A stretch of 13,330 nt of DNA, from NCBI GenBank assembly GCA_030018795.1, contig JASEHA010000035.1, positions 1-13,330 on the forward strand, in the 5' to 3' direction. This document shows, piece by piece, positions 1 to 7,480 of the stretch. Source of the stretch: a bacterium (GTDB taxonomy: Bacteria; UBA9089; CG2-30-40-21). Made by a program: the position numbers and the translations under genes. The notes under the pieces were generated by a model, which did not search any database, was not told the DNA's origin, and worked only from the letters and a program-made list of their open reading frames with translations. How positions within the stretch are numbered: position 1 is the stretch's first letter; every line of letters starts with the position of its first letter.

Positions 1-36
1 TAAATCGTCAAAAAAACCTTAAGTCAGTGCCATTCG
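1..36 (+). repeat. 36-bp repeat, inverted copy of 13276-13311
   Basis: These first 36 bases are an exact reverse complement of 13276-13311, with no mismatch. Read on the plus strand they encode NRQKNLKSVPF in the frame of the transposase-like remnant at the other end, so this is probably the edge of a second, oppositely oriented copy. Identity stops abruptly at base 37. The window opens exactly on the repeat, so an assembly break at a repeated sequence is a plausible explanation. Confidence 0.85.
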
Positions 37-106
37 TCGCTGTCCCTATTTTCCCACATGGTGTTCTGGTGCACTTCTTTTGCTCTGGTGCCCTGGTGTT
101 CTGTAA

Positions 107-829
107 TTACACAAGAATATCAGCCACAAGCACCCCCTCATATCCTCCCATTTCAACCATTATCTCACCAGAGGACCCAGAAGACAGGGCAATAAGTGTG
201 TGCCCAAAAAAGCTTGATCTCTCATCACTACCAACTCGATTAACCCCAACAACATGGATGCAATTATCCCTTGCCATGTCCTGAAGCAGGGTTTTCCATT
301 GGGATAACTTTGGGTTGGGAAATTCTGCTACCACAAAGACTATTTTTGCCCCATTAGCCTTCAATTCCTTGAAAAGCTCAGGAAATCTCAGGTCATAGCA
401 GATTATTACTCCAATCTTACATATTTCGGTGTCTATGGTCACCGTCCTGTCGCCAGGCATCAGGTACAAGTCTTCTTCAAACGGTTGGAACAGGTGTATC
501 TTGCGATATTTAGCAGCAATATCCCCTGAGCGGTTAAATACCACTGATGTATTATAGAGACTATCCCCTTCTTGCTCAATGATGCTTCCGCCAATCAAAA
601 AGCATCCAATTTCGCGGCTCTTTTGAGACAATATATGCGTTGTATTGCATGGTACCTGTTCTGCAAGCCTTTTTGCCTCATGCAAGCAGTAGCCAGTAGT
701 AAAAAGTTCAGGCAGGCAGATAATATCTGGTTTATCTGCAGCTATATGATCGATTAACTCCATGCTGCGGTTGAGATTGGCATGAACATCCCCTAAGACT
801 ACATCCATCTGAATACAAGCTATTCTCAA
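107..829 (-). CDS. Carbon-nitrogen hydrolase (nitrilase superfamily), 240 aa
   Basis: Probable omega-amidase-like or other C-N hydrolase cleaving a small amide in the cytoplasm. The substrate cannot be told from sequence. The nitrilase triad is visible: Glu41 in LPELFTTGY, Lys110 in YRKIHLF, Cys144 in IICYDLRFPE. The N-terminus MRIACIQMDVVLGD is the usual first strand. The start codon is TTG (827-829), supported by a GGAGGT ribosome site six bases upstream and by a TTGA overlap with the truA stop, so it is probably translationally coupled. It is last in the omp-bioD-truA set. The protein stops at GVLVADILV, where family members usually continue 20-30 residues through a further helix and an Arg/Pro-rich tail, so the C-terminus looks clipped. 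The DNA just beyond is low-complexity GGTG/TTCTG repeats followed by the 36-bp terminal repeat. Confidence 0.88.
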   Translation of the reverse strand: MRIACIQMDVVLGDVHANLNRSMELIDHIAADKPDIICLPELFTTGYCLHEAKRLAEQVPCNTTHILSQKSREIGCFLIGGSIIEQEGDSLYNTSVVFNRSGDIAAKYRKIHLFQPFEEDLYLMPGDRTVTIDTEICKIGVIICYDLRFPELFKELKANGAKIVFVVAEFPNPKLSQWKTLLQDMARDNCIHVVGVNRVGSDERSSFFGHTLIALSSGSSGEIMVEMGGYEGVLVADILV

Positions 830-1617
830 TATCCTACCTCCATCAAATAAAGCCCATGTGCCGGACGAACCATTGGTCCCATTTTCCTATTTTCTGCCTC
901 AAGCACTGTTTTTACATCCTCTGGCAATTTCCTTCCTTGTCCTACATCTATCAATATCCCGGCAATGCTTCGTATCATCCCATAGAGAAAGGCATCAGCA
1001 ACTATGTCTATGCTGATAAAATTATCGCTGCCGGAGGGGCTCCCTTTGCCGGAGGGGCTCCCTCTGCCAGAGGGGCTCCCTCTTTTTTTTATTGAGAGCA
1101 GGCTTACTGTGCGGACAGTGTTCTCCATGTTTTTTGACTCTGTGCAAAACGAGGTAAAATCGTGTTTACCTACAAGAAATGCAGCCCCCTCTATCATCTT
1201 GTCTATATCAAGCTTGTGAGGGAAGAAACAGGCATAATTACGATAAAAGGGTGAAGGGAGACTTGAGTTTAATATCAGGTACTCATACCTTCGCCATCTG
1301 GCTGAAAATCGAGCATGAAAATCAAGAGGCATATAGTAGGCATCATAGACAACAATATCACGAGGCAAATTACAATTTATTGCCCTTGGAAAGACAGAAA
1401 CATCCCATGACACATTTGTTTGGAAATTCACTATCTGGCCATAGGCATGTGCCCCAGCATCTATCCGACTGGCAGCGATAACCCTTGTTTCTTCGCCAAC
1501 AGCCTTCTGGATAGCCTGCTCCAATACCCCAGCCACAGTAATCCTATTAGATTGTTTTTGCCAGCCATAATAGTTTGTACCATCATACTGCAGGCAAAGC
1601 TTGATATTGCGTTTCAT
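826..1617 (-). CDS. truA: tRNA pseudouridine synthase A with in-frame repeat insert
   Basis: Converts uridine to pseudouridine in the tRNA anticodon arm (positions 38-40 for TruA), a cytosolic housekeeping activity. Diagnostic features are the opening strand LCLQYDGTNYYGWQKQ, the catalytic-Asp motif SRIDAGAHA (Asp53; the usual form is GRTDAGVHA, so Thr is replaced by Ile), the RYEYLI strand, GKHDFTSF, and the C-terminal FLYGMIRSIAGILIDVGQGR. I chose the ATG at 1617 (263 aa) because it makes an ATGA overlap with the bioD stop. An in-frame ATG at 1632 would add only MDDSI and has no ribosome site. The odd feature is RGSPSG-RGSPSG-KGSPSG (about residues 179-196), a tandem 18-bp insert between two conserved blocks. 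Catalytic and RNA-binding motifs are intact, so the enzyme is probably active. Confidence 0.95.
   Translation of the reverse strand: MKRNIKLCLQYDGTNYYGWQKQSNRITVAGVLEQAIQKAVGEETRVIAASRIDAGAHAYGQIVNFQTNVSWDVSVFPRAINCNLPRDIVVYDAYYMPLDFHARFSARWRRYEYLILNSSLPSPFYRNYACFFPHKLDIDKMIEGAAFLVGKHDFTSFCTESKNMENTVRTVSLLSIKKRGSPSGRGSPSGKGSPSGSDNFISIDIVADAFLYGMIRSIAGILIDVGQGRKLPEDVKTVLEAENRKMGPMVRPAHGLYLMEVGY
1031..1084. repeat. Three tandem 18-bp palindromic units inside truA
   Basis: Three consecutive 18-bp units (1031-1048, 1049-1066, 1067-1084), consensus CCGGAGGGGCTCCCTCTG, with one to three differences from each other. Each holds a small hairpin, GGAG-GGG-CTCC. On the coding strand every unit gives six codons, (R/K)GSPSG, so the truA frame is preserved. 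Confidence 0.95.
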
Positions 1618-2336
1618 AATACTATCATCCATGGTAATATAGATTCTACAAGCTCTACGGCATTGCCAATCCTTCCTGATTCAACATCTATGGAGCTGCT
1701 CCAGGGGATAATATCGATTACAGGCACATCGGTTACCTTTTCAAGCACTTCAGAAACCGTTTGTTCAGCTACAGTCAGACATTGACTGTTAGAGGTCATG
1801 TTTATGATTAGCCCAAGCACCTCGATCCCGCGATGCCGGGCACATTCTATGGTCAACAAGGTATGATTAATCGTTCCCAGCCTTGACGAACAAACGATTA
1901 ATAATGGAAGCTCAAGATCCATGACAAGGTCTGCTACTAAGTAATCCCAGTTAATAGGCACAAGTAATCCGCCAATCCCTTCAACAATCATTAACTCATG
2001 TCGTTTTGCCAACGCATCATATGCCTGATGAATATTCTCTGGAATTATTTCTACCCCTTCTACCTGAGCAGCGATTGCAGGGGCAGCGGGTGTTTTAAGG
2101 CAATAGGGCATACACAAGCTCTGCTCATCCTTTAGACAGGAACCAAGTGCTGCTTGCATAAATAATAAGTCATGCGAGGTAAGCTCACCATTAATCAGGA
2201 TACCACCCGTGGCAACAGGCTTCATTACCCCAACATCATAGCCCTCTTCTTTCCATGCACCAGCCAGTCCTCCGGCAACCAATGTTTTGCCAACACCTGT
2301 ATCAGTACCAGTTATAAATACACTACTACACAGCAT
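1614..2336 (-). CDS. bioD: Dethiobiotin synthetase
   Basis: ATP-dependent carboxylation and ring closure of 7,8-diaminopelargonate to dethiobiotin, the penultimate biotin step, in the cytosol. The protein (240 aa, normal length) shows the P-loop GTDTGVGKT (10-18), the substrate-lysine segment VMKPVATGG (Lys39), the metal-binding Asp region SHDLLF (Asp56), VEGIGGLLVPI with Glu119, and the SRLGTINHTLLT segment (151-162). The ATG start at 2336 is preceded by AAGGAGG at good spacing. It overlaps truA by four bases (ATGA) and lies 63 bp downstream of the 837-aa gene on the same strand, suggesting cotranscription. No other bio gene is in the window, so the rest of the pathway must be elsewhere. Identification is firm. 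Confidence 0.95.
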   Translation of the reverse strand: MLCSSVFITGTDTGVGKTLVAGGLAGAWKEEGYDVGVMKPVATGGILINGELTSHDLLFMQAALGSCLKDEQSLCMPYCLKTPAAPAIAAQVEGVEIIPENIHQAYDALAKRHELMIVEGIGGLLVPINWDYLVADLVMDLELPLLIVCSSRLGTINHTLLTIECARHRGIEVLGLIINMTSNSQCLTVAEQTVSEVLEKVTDVPVIDIIPWSSSIDVESGRIGNAVELVESILPWMIVL

Positions 2337-2399
2337 TTTTCCTCCTTTTTTCTCCTCTTTTCTCCTCCAATCGGGTTAGATTGCAAGGTATGTCACTTT

Positions 2400-4913
2400 T
2401 CATTTTTTCTGCAACGGCTCTATCTTTATCTCTCCAAAAAAGTTTCTGTAAGAGCTAAGTTCATTAAACTTCTGAACATCCATCCTGAACTCTTTGTATA
2501 TCCGTTCCATGAGCTTATCTGAAAATACCAGCTTCTTTTCGCCCTTTTCGCCCTTCTCGCCTTTCTCAGATTTCTTCACAGGTATTGAGGGTGTAAAATT
2601 GCTCTCTTCTGGCAAAAAGACTGCCTTGAATTTATGCTCTTCCTTTGCCTTCTTCCCATTCTCTTCCCCTCTGTAGAATTCCATGCCCTGTTGGCAGACA
2701 ACAATAAAATTATCCTTCCATTTTGGTATTCTCAGTGGCAGCCATGTTGCCTCCTTATCCTTTCTGTCCAATTCTGGATTAAAGATAAATATGTCATTAT
2801 ACCCTGTAGTAGCGGTTCCATCCTTAGCTGGTATGCCTGTAGAGAATATGGGCATAAAGTTTTCCTTTTTAGCCGGGCCACCATCCATGAATCCTATAGG
2901 TATGTCCCAGTATTTCAGGCAGGCAGCCATGAGAATAGATATATCCTCATCATTTCCATTAGTAAACCTGCCATACAATATTTCATCAGGACAGCGAAGA
3001 CAGGTATCCTTTGGATTGCCTGTTTTGTAATCCCTTCTTTCTGTATATGTTATCCCCCATATCTTTAAGACATCAAAGAGATACATAGCCTTAAAGACAT
3101 TCTCCGGGAAGTTTTGAGGAAATACAGCCGATTCCTTTGTTTTGAGATAACATCTCTTGACCTCATTCATGAAATCAGCCATAAAGCTATCTTCCTTAAT
3201 GTCCATAAACATTGCCAGCAGCCCTGGCTGATTCCAGTCTACCTGATATGTGCCTGTGCCATTATGTCCGCAGATATTTATATCCCTGCATTTTGGGGTA
3301 ATATCCTTAACCTCATCTCGCAGGGTATAATAAAGCTTAATCTCTGGTGTGACCGAGACATTGCCCTTTACCTTCAGGATGTTTTCGTTCAAGGGAAGGT
3401 TTATCAGCCGTATCCTGGCAATATGTCCCGGCGGGATAGTACATCTATCCAACTTTTCCTTTTCTGCCCCTTTTTCCCCTTCACAAGGCTTCTCCTCAAT
3501 CTCAAAAGGCTTCTTTATCCGATTAACAATGGCTGTTAGCTTACCCTTAAAGGCAGCACACTTAGCCATAATCGTTGATTTATGACAGACATCAGATGAT
3601 GCAGCTGTCCCCGCGAGTGTCCCTGTCCCCCCTACAGGCAATACCCCTGTCAGTTGATTGGTATCTGTCCCACTGGCACTCGTGCCAAGGAGTTGGGGAG
3701 TTAAGGAGTTTGGAAGTTCAGTGCCTGTCTCGCTGGTACTTGTGCCACTGGCACTCGTGTCAATGCCTCCTGTCTCAGTTGTCCCGCTGGCACTTGTGCC
3801 AATGGCACTCGTGCCGCTGATACTCGTACCTATGGTCACTGTCCCAATTGGGGTGGCAGCAACGGTTGTCTTTTTCACTGGCATGCGGCTTTTTTCAAGT
3901 GTTAACTCCATCTTTAATGGAACAGCCTTATTATCCGTGTATTCCTTCATGTCTATGGTTGCCCAGACATCCATGGGCACAGACTGCATCTTATTTTCTA
4001 CTGTAATTATGCCCAAAGGAATCTTACCATTTTCAAGAGATTTGTAGGTGCATACATAAAGATTGCTAAAAGATGGGTCCAATGATATTCCATGAAGATT
4101 GAACAAAGAGGTAATATATTCGTAGCCCAGAGAGATGGAAGAGTACGAATTACCCATGGATGAGGCATAATCAAGCTGAACCATATTTGCATCAAGAAAG
4201 CCTGCCTTTTTAATGGTTATCCCTTTGCTTGCCTTAGAACCAAATCTCAATCCAATATCTGCTTTAAGCATTTGTTTCTTCAGCATGAGTTCAATGCCCC
4301 ATGAGGTATCAAGATTATCTCGGTCAAGGGCAAATAAAAGGTTTTTGTTTGCAGGCGGAGAATAACACAAGCCCATTTTATATCTTACATGCTCATCCTG
4401 TTGCAAATCTGTGCCAAACATACCGTATTTAACTAAAGCCAGCCGCAGGGTTTTACATGGAATCCACAATGCCCCGGCATCGACATTAATCCCTATCTCT
4501 TTATCTGGTTGTTGGTTGGTATTCCGATAGATAGAACGGCCACACCCGCCCAATGACCATTTTCCAGCCCGTCTGGCACAAGCAAATGCCCACTCACCCC
4601 TTGAAAAGGATATAGGTTTATACCTCAGATTCTGCCAGCCAAAACCAAGGGCACAATTCTCATTAAATGCAGGAACAATCAGGCTGGTATAAAGGCTCTT
4701 TTTGCCCAGATTGTCCTGATTTCCCCAGATATTATTAAATTCATAGCGTTCAAGCATAGGCAATCCAGCCGGGTTCCAGTTCATGGCATTGGCATCATCT
4801 GCCACAGCTGTAAACGCCCCTCCCATGCCCATGGGTCTGGCACCAACAAACCTTTCGTTAAAGCCAAAGCTGTTGAGAGGGATAAGAATGATTAGAAGAA
4901 TAAGCCTGAACAA
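2400..4913 (-). CDS. PorV/PorQ-like protein fused to degenerate transglutaminase-like domain
   Basis: Exported 837-aa protein, function unknown. Residues 1-17 form a signal peptide (MFRLILLIILIPLNSFG). Residues 22-51 carry the PorV/PorQ/UPF0164 signature, VGARPMGMGGAFTAVADDANAMNWNPAGL. About 55-300 alternates short strands as in an outer-membrane barrel. Residues about 353-440 are a Thr/Ser/Gly-rich linker of GTSASG repeats. The C-terminal half has periplasmic-domain character: 641-677 (CPDEILYGRF..., then LMAACLKYWDIPIGFMDG) and 721-729 (EATWLPLRI) resemble the transglutaminase-like fold, but GNDED stands where the catalytic Cys motif GDCxD would be, so it is probably non-catalytic. EKG repeats lie at 783-792. 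The start is TTG (4911-4913) with AGGAG eight bases upstream. It is first in the likely operon with bioD. The fold of the second half is inference. Confidence 0.72.
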   Translation of the reverse strand: MFRLILLIILIPLNSFGFNERFVGARPMGMGGAFTAVADDANAMNWNPAGLPMLERYEFNNIWGNQDNLGKKSLYTSLIVPAFNENCALGFGWQNLRYKPISFSRGEWAFACARRAGKWSLGGCGRSIYRNTNQQPDKEIGINVDAGALWIPCKTLRLALVKYGMFGTDLQQDEHVRYKMGLCYSPPANKNLLFALDRDNLDTSWGIELMLKKQMLKADIGLRFGSKASKGITIKKAGFLDANMVQLDYASSMGNSYSSISLGYEYITSLFNLHGISLDPSFSNLYVCTYKSLENGKIPLGIITVENKMQSVPMDVWATIDMKEYTDNKAVPLKMELTLEKSRMPVKKTTVAATPIGTVTIGTSISGTSAIGTSASGTTETGGIDTSASGTSTSETGTELPNSLTPQLLGTSASGTDTNQLTGVLPVGGTGTLAGTAASSDVCHKSTIMAKCAAFKGKLTAIVNRIKKPFEIEEKPCEGEKGAEKEKLDRCTIPPGHIARIRLINLPLNENILKVKGNVSVTPEIKLYYTLRDEVKDITPKCRDINICGHNGTGTYQVDWNQPGLLAMFMDIKEDSFMADFMNEVKRCYLKTKESAVFPQNFPENVFKAMYLFDVLKIWGITYTERRDYKTGNPKDTCLRCPDEILYGRFTNGNDEDISILMAACLKYWDIPIGFMDGGPAKKENFMPIFSTGIPAKDGTATTGYNDIFIFNPELDRKDKEATWLPLRIPKWKDNFIVVCQQGMEFYRGEENGKKAKEEHKFKAVFLPEESNFTPSIPVKKSEKGEKGEKGEKKLVFSDKLMERIYKEFRMDVQKFNELSSYRNFFGEIKIEPLQKK
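2541..2567. repeat. 9-bp tandem repeat encoding EKG units
   Basis: Three 9-bp units (GCCCTTTTC, GCCCTTCTC, GCCTTTCTC) encode GEK repeats near the C-terminus of the 837-aa protein (residues about 782-792). They are in frame and highly charged, probably a flexible linker. Confidence 0.9.
3600..3860. repeat. Palindrome-rich repeat tract encoding the GTSASG linker
   Basis: Irregular repetition of CTGGCACTCGTGCCA-like units, many containing a perfect GGCAC-nn-GTGCC hairpin, interspersed with CTGTCCC and CTGTCTC. It translates on the minus strand to GTSASGTSTSETGT and similar, the linker between barrel and C-terminal domains. The plus strand also stays open here, but only as a consequence of the repeat. 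Confidence 0.85.
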
Positions 4914-4946
4914 TGTTATCGCTCCTGATGTTGAAGTCGGGAAACA

Positions 4947-5013
4947 AGAAGCCAGAATTCAGAATCCAGAAGCCAGAAGCCAGAATTCAGAATTCTGAAG
5001 CCAGAAGCCAGAA
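4947..5013. repeat. AGAAGCCAGAATTC dispersed-type repeat tract
   Basis: Two near-identical copies of about 28 bp beginning AGAAGCCAGAATTCAGAAT (4948 and 4976), followed by further AGAAGCCAG units. It includes GAATTCAGAATTC, which is partly self-complementary. It starts about 34 bp upstream of the TTG start of the 837-aa gene, so it lies in its leader or promoter zone. Confidence 0.9.
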
Positions 5014-5346
5014 TAACTGGTGGTGTCTGAAACAAGCTTCCAGATTCCCCCATTACGAATTGAATGCATCAAGTAGTACACAATAAGAGACATGAAAGTC
5101 GTTGCAATCGTTTTTCATCGAATCCCATTTTTCTCGCCTTCTTGCCTTCACGACTCCTTGCTTGGTCACCAGTAAAAACTTGAACATCGAGTAACTGTGA
5201 AACATGGTGAATCAGCGATACAAATCACAGACAGGAATGTCTGTGCTACCTTTAGATGGCACCTACCACATTTCACATTTATTGGCGTGATATTTGGATG
5301 CGTTTGACATGGGATTACCCACACGATTCGTTAAAGAACCTACAAA
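5014..5346. other. Non-coding spacer with hairpin and repeat debris
   Basis: I see no credible gene on either strand: frames are short, without ribosome sites. The stretch holds the CACAGACA hairpin at 5226-5245 and, on the minus strand, a GAAGGCAAGAAGGCGAGAAAA purine tract of the dispersed-repeat kind. It separates the 837-aa gene from the partial GH13 duplicate. Confidence 0.6.
5226..5245. repeat. Perfect 8-bp-stem hairpin
   Basis: CACAGACA-GGAA-TGTCTGTG: eight paired bases and a four-base loop. No T-run follows on either side, so it is not an obvious intrinsic terminator. It resembles the small dispersed palindromes common in intergenic DNA of uncultured bacteria. Confidence 0.8.
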
Positions 5347-5708
5347 ATCTTCTCCACCTGATACGCACAAGACCGTGCCAGGCAGAAACATTCTGCTACT
5401 GCCTCATCCATTCTGGCTAATATTGGAGGCAGCACCTCTGACACAAGTTTACCCTGTTTTTCTATTTCTGCCATAATATGTATGTCCGAGACAAGAGCCA
5501 GCCAGTAAAGCATATCCTCAAGACTTTCCTTGTGAACATACCATACCCCCTGATATTGATTCATCTGGAGATAATCCTGAACCTCTGCCTGCTCAAACAA
5601 CTGCTTGAGGTTAAAGAAGGCAGGATATTCGCTTTCCGCATTCATTCCAGTTAAGCCAATCATAATTTTTAACCAATATCTTGATCAATGACATTTTGCT
5701 ATGAATAG
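5347..5708 (-). pseudogene. Partial frameshifted duplicate of the GH13 gene 3' end
   Basis: By hand alignment this matches 7691-8083, the codons for roughly residues 998-1126 of the GH13 protein, with about 12 substitutions in some 361 aligned bases plus one 32-bp gap. The gap lies between short repeats (TTCCGCA and TTCCGTA in the intact gene) and shifts the frame. The distal part reads LIKILVKNYDWLNWNE in one frame and the rest, AFFNLKQLFEQAEVQDYLQ to CAYQVEK, in another. It has no catalytic domain and no start or ribosome site in register, and it ends at an accidental TAG (5340-5342). Homology stops sharply at both ends. A recombinational by-product rather than a gene. Confidence 0.93.
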
Positions 5709-5733
5709 AAATTCTGGAGGGGGTATTGTGTGG

Positions 5734-5928
5734 ATGGTCATCTATCGGCGATTTCCGGACAAGATGATCAAGGACACCTACGCGCCGCAATCGCTGAAAA
5801 TCCAAGTGCTTATCGTGTTCGGCGGGACCATTTCCCTTCCCTTGGTCATGGTATTCACTCTCAGCTTCGGCATCATCTATTTCGGTCTTTCCATGAACCG
5901 CCATCTGCGAGGCCCGGCTGCAGGCTGA
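5734..5928 (+). CDS. Putative small membrane protein or gene remnant, 64 aa
   Basis: A plus-strand frame from ATG 5734 (GTG at 5728 is an alternative), with GGAGG at 5716-5720 at workable distance. The product has a hydrophilic N-terminus (YRRFPDKMIKDTYAPQSLK) and then about 30 hydrophobic residues (IQVLIVFGGTISLPLVMVFT and onward), enough for one or two membrane passes, ending MNRHLRG. Third codon positions are rich in C and G, unlike the neighbouring genes, which suggests true but foreign coding DNA. It begins just after the GH13 duplicate ends and faces the glycosyltransferase gene. I do not recognise a family. It may be the tail of a larger lost gene. The overlapping minus-strand frame gives only a charged, unrecognisable protein. 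Confidence 0.35.
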   Translation: MVIYRRFPDKMIKDTYAPQSLKIQVLIVFGGTISLPLVMVFTLSFGIIYFGLSMNRHLRGPAAG

Positions 5929-5985
5929 ATCCTGTCGGCAACCATTTCACGAGTCCTCAATATTTGTTCTCCGGCAGATTGTTCA

Positions 5986-7452
5986 TCAATCCTGTGTTAT
6001 TTTTAAAAATTTTTTGACGATATATAGTTCCCCCCGACTTTGAAATCTGCCGTATTCGGTAGATTCATAAAACTTATCGGTAACGGTCCTGATCCCTGGA
6101 AATGCACCGCTACGGAACGATTCTCCCTCGACCAGGAAGAACGAGTCTGGGGCGACTGCTCGGAAATCGCCACAGTAGTGAACAACAAAGAAGGGGCGAT
6201 CAGCGAAAGCAAACCAATCGTTCAGATTCCCCACAACGGGACTGCTCCCTGCTGGAATCAGGGATCGAACTTGAGTCAGATACTTCTCCATGTCCCAGTC
6301 TCGATTCTGTTTGAAGACAAAACCATACTGAGGAAGCAAGTAGACTATAAGCAGGACGACGGCCGTTCCCAGTCTGTCCTGCCGTTCAAAGACCCAGAGA
6401 TAAAGAAGCAGGAACGCGGGAAAAATGTAGATGGTGTATACTACGTTGGGGCGTCTGATAATGATGGTGAAGAGAAGAGATACAATAAAAAAAATAGCAA
6501 CCAATGAATTCTCTCTGTAGTAACGCTTGTGTAAAAAAAATGCAGCACAGGCTACAATGGCGACAAACTCTGGAATGTGACGCAAGTACTTTTCTTTAAA
6601 AAAGTATTCAAACAGTATGTTGCCGACTCCGTTTCCACTCGTGTTGCCCTGCAATAACGCAATGGGCAGGCTGCTCAAGTTATGGACATGCAAAATACAG
6701 TAGTATAGAACACCCATGCCCATACCAGAAAAAAACAAACCCATCATGCGAGCCCATTTGATCTCTCGGACATCGCGAGCAACAAACCGCTCCGTCAGGA
6801 TACCCGCAATATAGAGAAATGCGGATATACCCACAGGGTGAATTTCGATGGCAACCATGGAGAGAAAACCAGCGAATCCGTACCGCCCGCGCAGGAACAG
6901 AAGCAAGGCGGTGGAAATCACCAGGAAAGAAAGAGCGTCGGGTCTCGCTCGATTGGCTGCCCCAAAAAAAGGTTCCACAAGCAGCATCGCCAATCCAAAG
7001 AAGACGGCCAATCTCTTGGAGAACTTCAGATTCTGAAGAATCGCCACCCAGCAGGCAGCACTTAAGAAAATACATGTTGTTGAGATGAGATGTGCATGGC
7101 TTTTTGTCCATCCGCAAAGGTTCAAAAGGTAGCCGTACAAATAGGTAAATGTTTTGCCGAACAGTACGACTCCGCCAAATCCACCGGACCCCGCCCCAGC
7201 CCCAAAGACAACATCAGTCTCGATCCCTTTAACTATGTGATTGTGGACAAATGAGAGAAACCATGTATCGTCCATGAGTTCTGGACGATATTTACCGTGG
7301 AGGAAGAGATAAATGAAAAAGATGGTCAAAATGTAGCCGGCAATCAAAAACCAATCAACAGGAAAGAATGATTTGCTTTGGGTTGTGAGTGAGCGAGCGA
7401 GTGATAGGAATTTGCTTTTCAGGGTAGTTGATATTAAGTAAAACTTTCGCAC
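5986..7452 (-). CDS. GT-C-type polytopic membrane glycosyltransferase (putative)
   Basis: Predicted inner-membrane protein of 488 aa that may transfer a sugar from a polyprenyl-phosphate donor, as ArnT/PMT-type GT-C enzymes do. Residues 33-51 form the first membrane helix, followed by an external loop with the acidic pair in PELMDDTWFLSF (Asp61-Asp62), the position of the GT-C catalytic Asp. NRARPDALSF (167-176) and IEIHPVGIS (202-210) match the Arg-Pro-Asp and His-Pro spacings common in these proteins. About 8-10 helices run to residue 375, then a soluble C-terminal domain. The start is GTG (7450-7452) with GAGGA seven bases upstream. Base composition is GC-richer than the flanks. It lies alone between the GH13 fragment and the 177-bp inverted-repeat element. 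Donor and acceptor are unknown, and no motif fixes the family. Confidence 0.62.
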   Translation of the reverse strand: MRKFYLISTTLKSKFLSLARSLTTQSKSFFPVDWFLIAGYILTIFFIYLFLHGKYRPELMDDTWFLSFVHNHIVKGIETDVVFGAGAGSGGFGGVVLFGKTFTYLYGYLLNLCGWTKSHAHLISTTCIFLSAACWVAILQNLKFSKRLAVFFGLAMLLVEPFFGAANRARPDALSFLVISTALLLFLRGRYGFAGFLSMVAIEIHPVGISAFLYIAGILTERFVARDVREIKWARMMGLFFSGMGMGVLYYCILHVHNLSSLPIALLQGNTSGNGVGNILFEYFFKEKYLRHIPEFVAIVACAAFFLHKRYYRENSLVAIFFIVSLLFTIIIRRPNVVYTIYIFPAFLLLYLWVFERQDRLGTAVVLLIVYLLPQYGFVFKQNRDWDMEKYLTQVRSLIPAGSSPVVGNLNDWFAFADRPFFVVHYCGDFRAVAPDSFFLVEGESFRSGAFPGIRTVTDKFYESTEYGRFQSRGELYIVKKFLKITQD

Positions 7453-7480
7453 AATATTTCCTCACTTTCTTATTGATTTT

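Noticed and set aside
3575..4047. Long plus-strand frames opposite the 837-aa gene
   Set aside because: They arise from the palindromic repeat tract, which keeps several frames open. The products are repetitive, without ribosome sites or domain signatures.
5611..5904. Minus-strand 97-codon frame over the small membrane ORF
   Set aside because: It joins an unrecognisable charged stretch to the frameshifted GH13 duplicate. The plus-strand reading has the better ribosome site and a coherent hydrophobic segment.
6819..7088. Plus-strand Arg/Gln-rich frames inside the glycosyltransferase gene
   Set aside because: Antisense shadows of hydrophobic codons. Composition is arginine-rich and no ribosome site precedes them.
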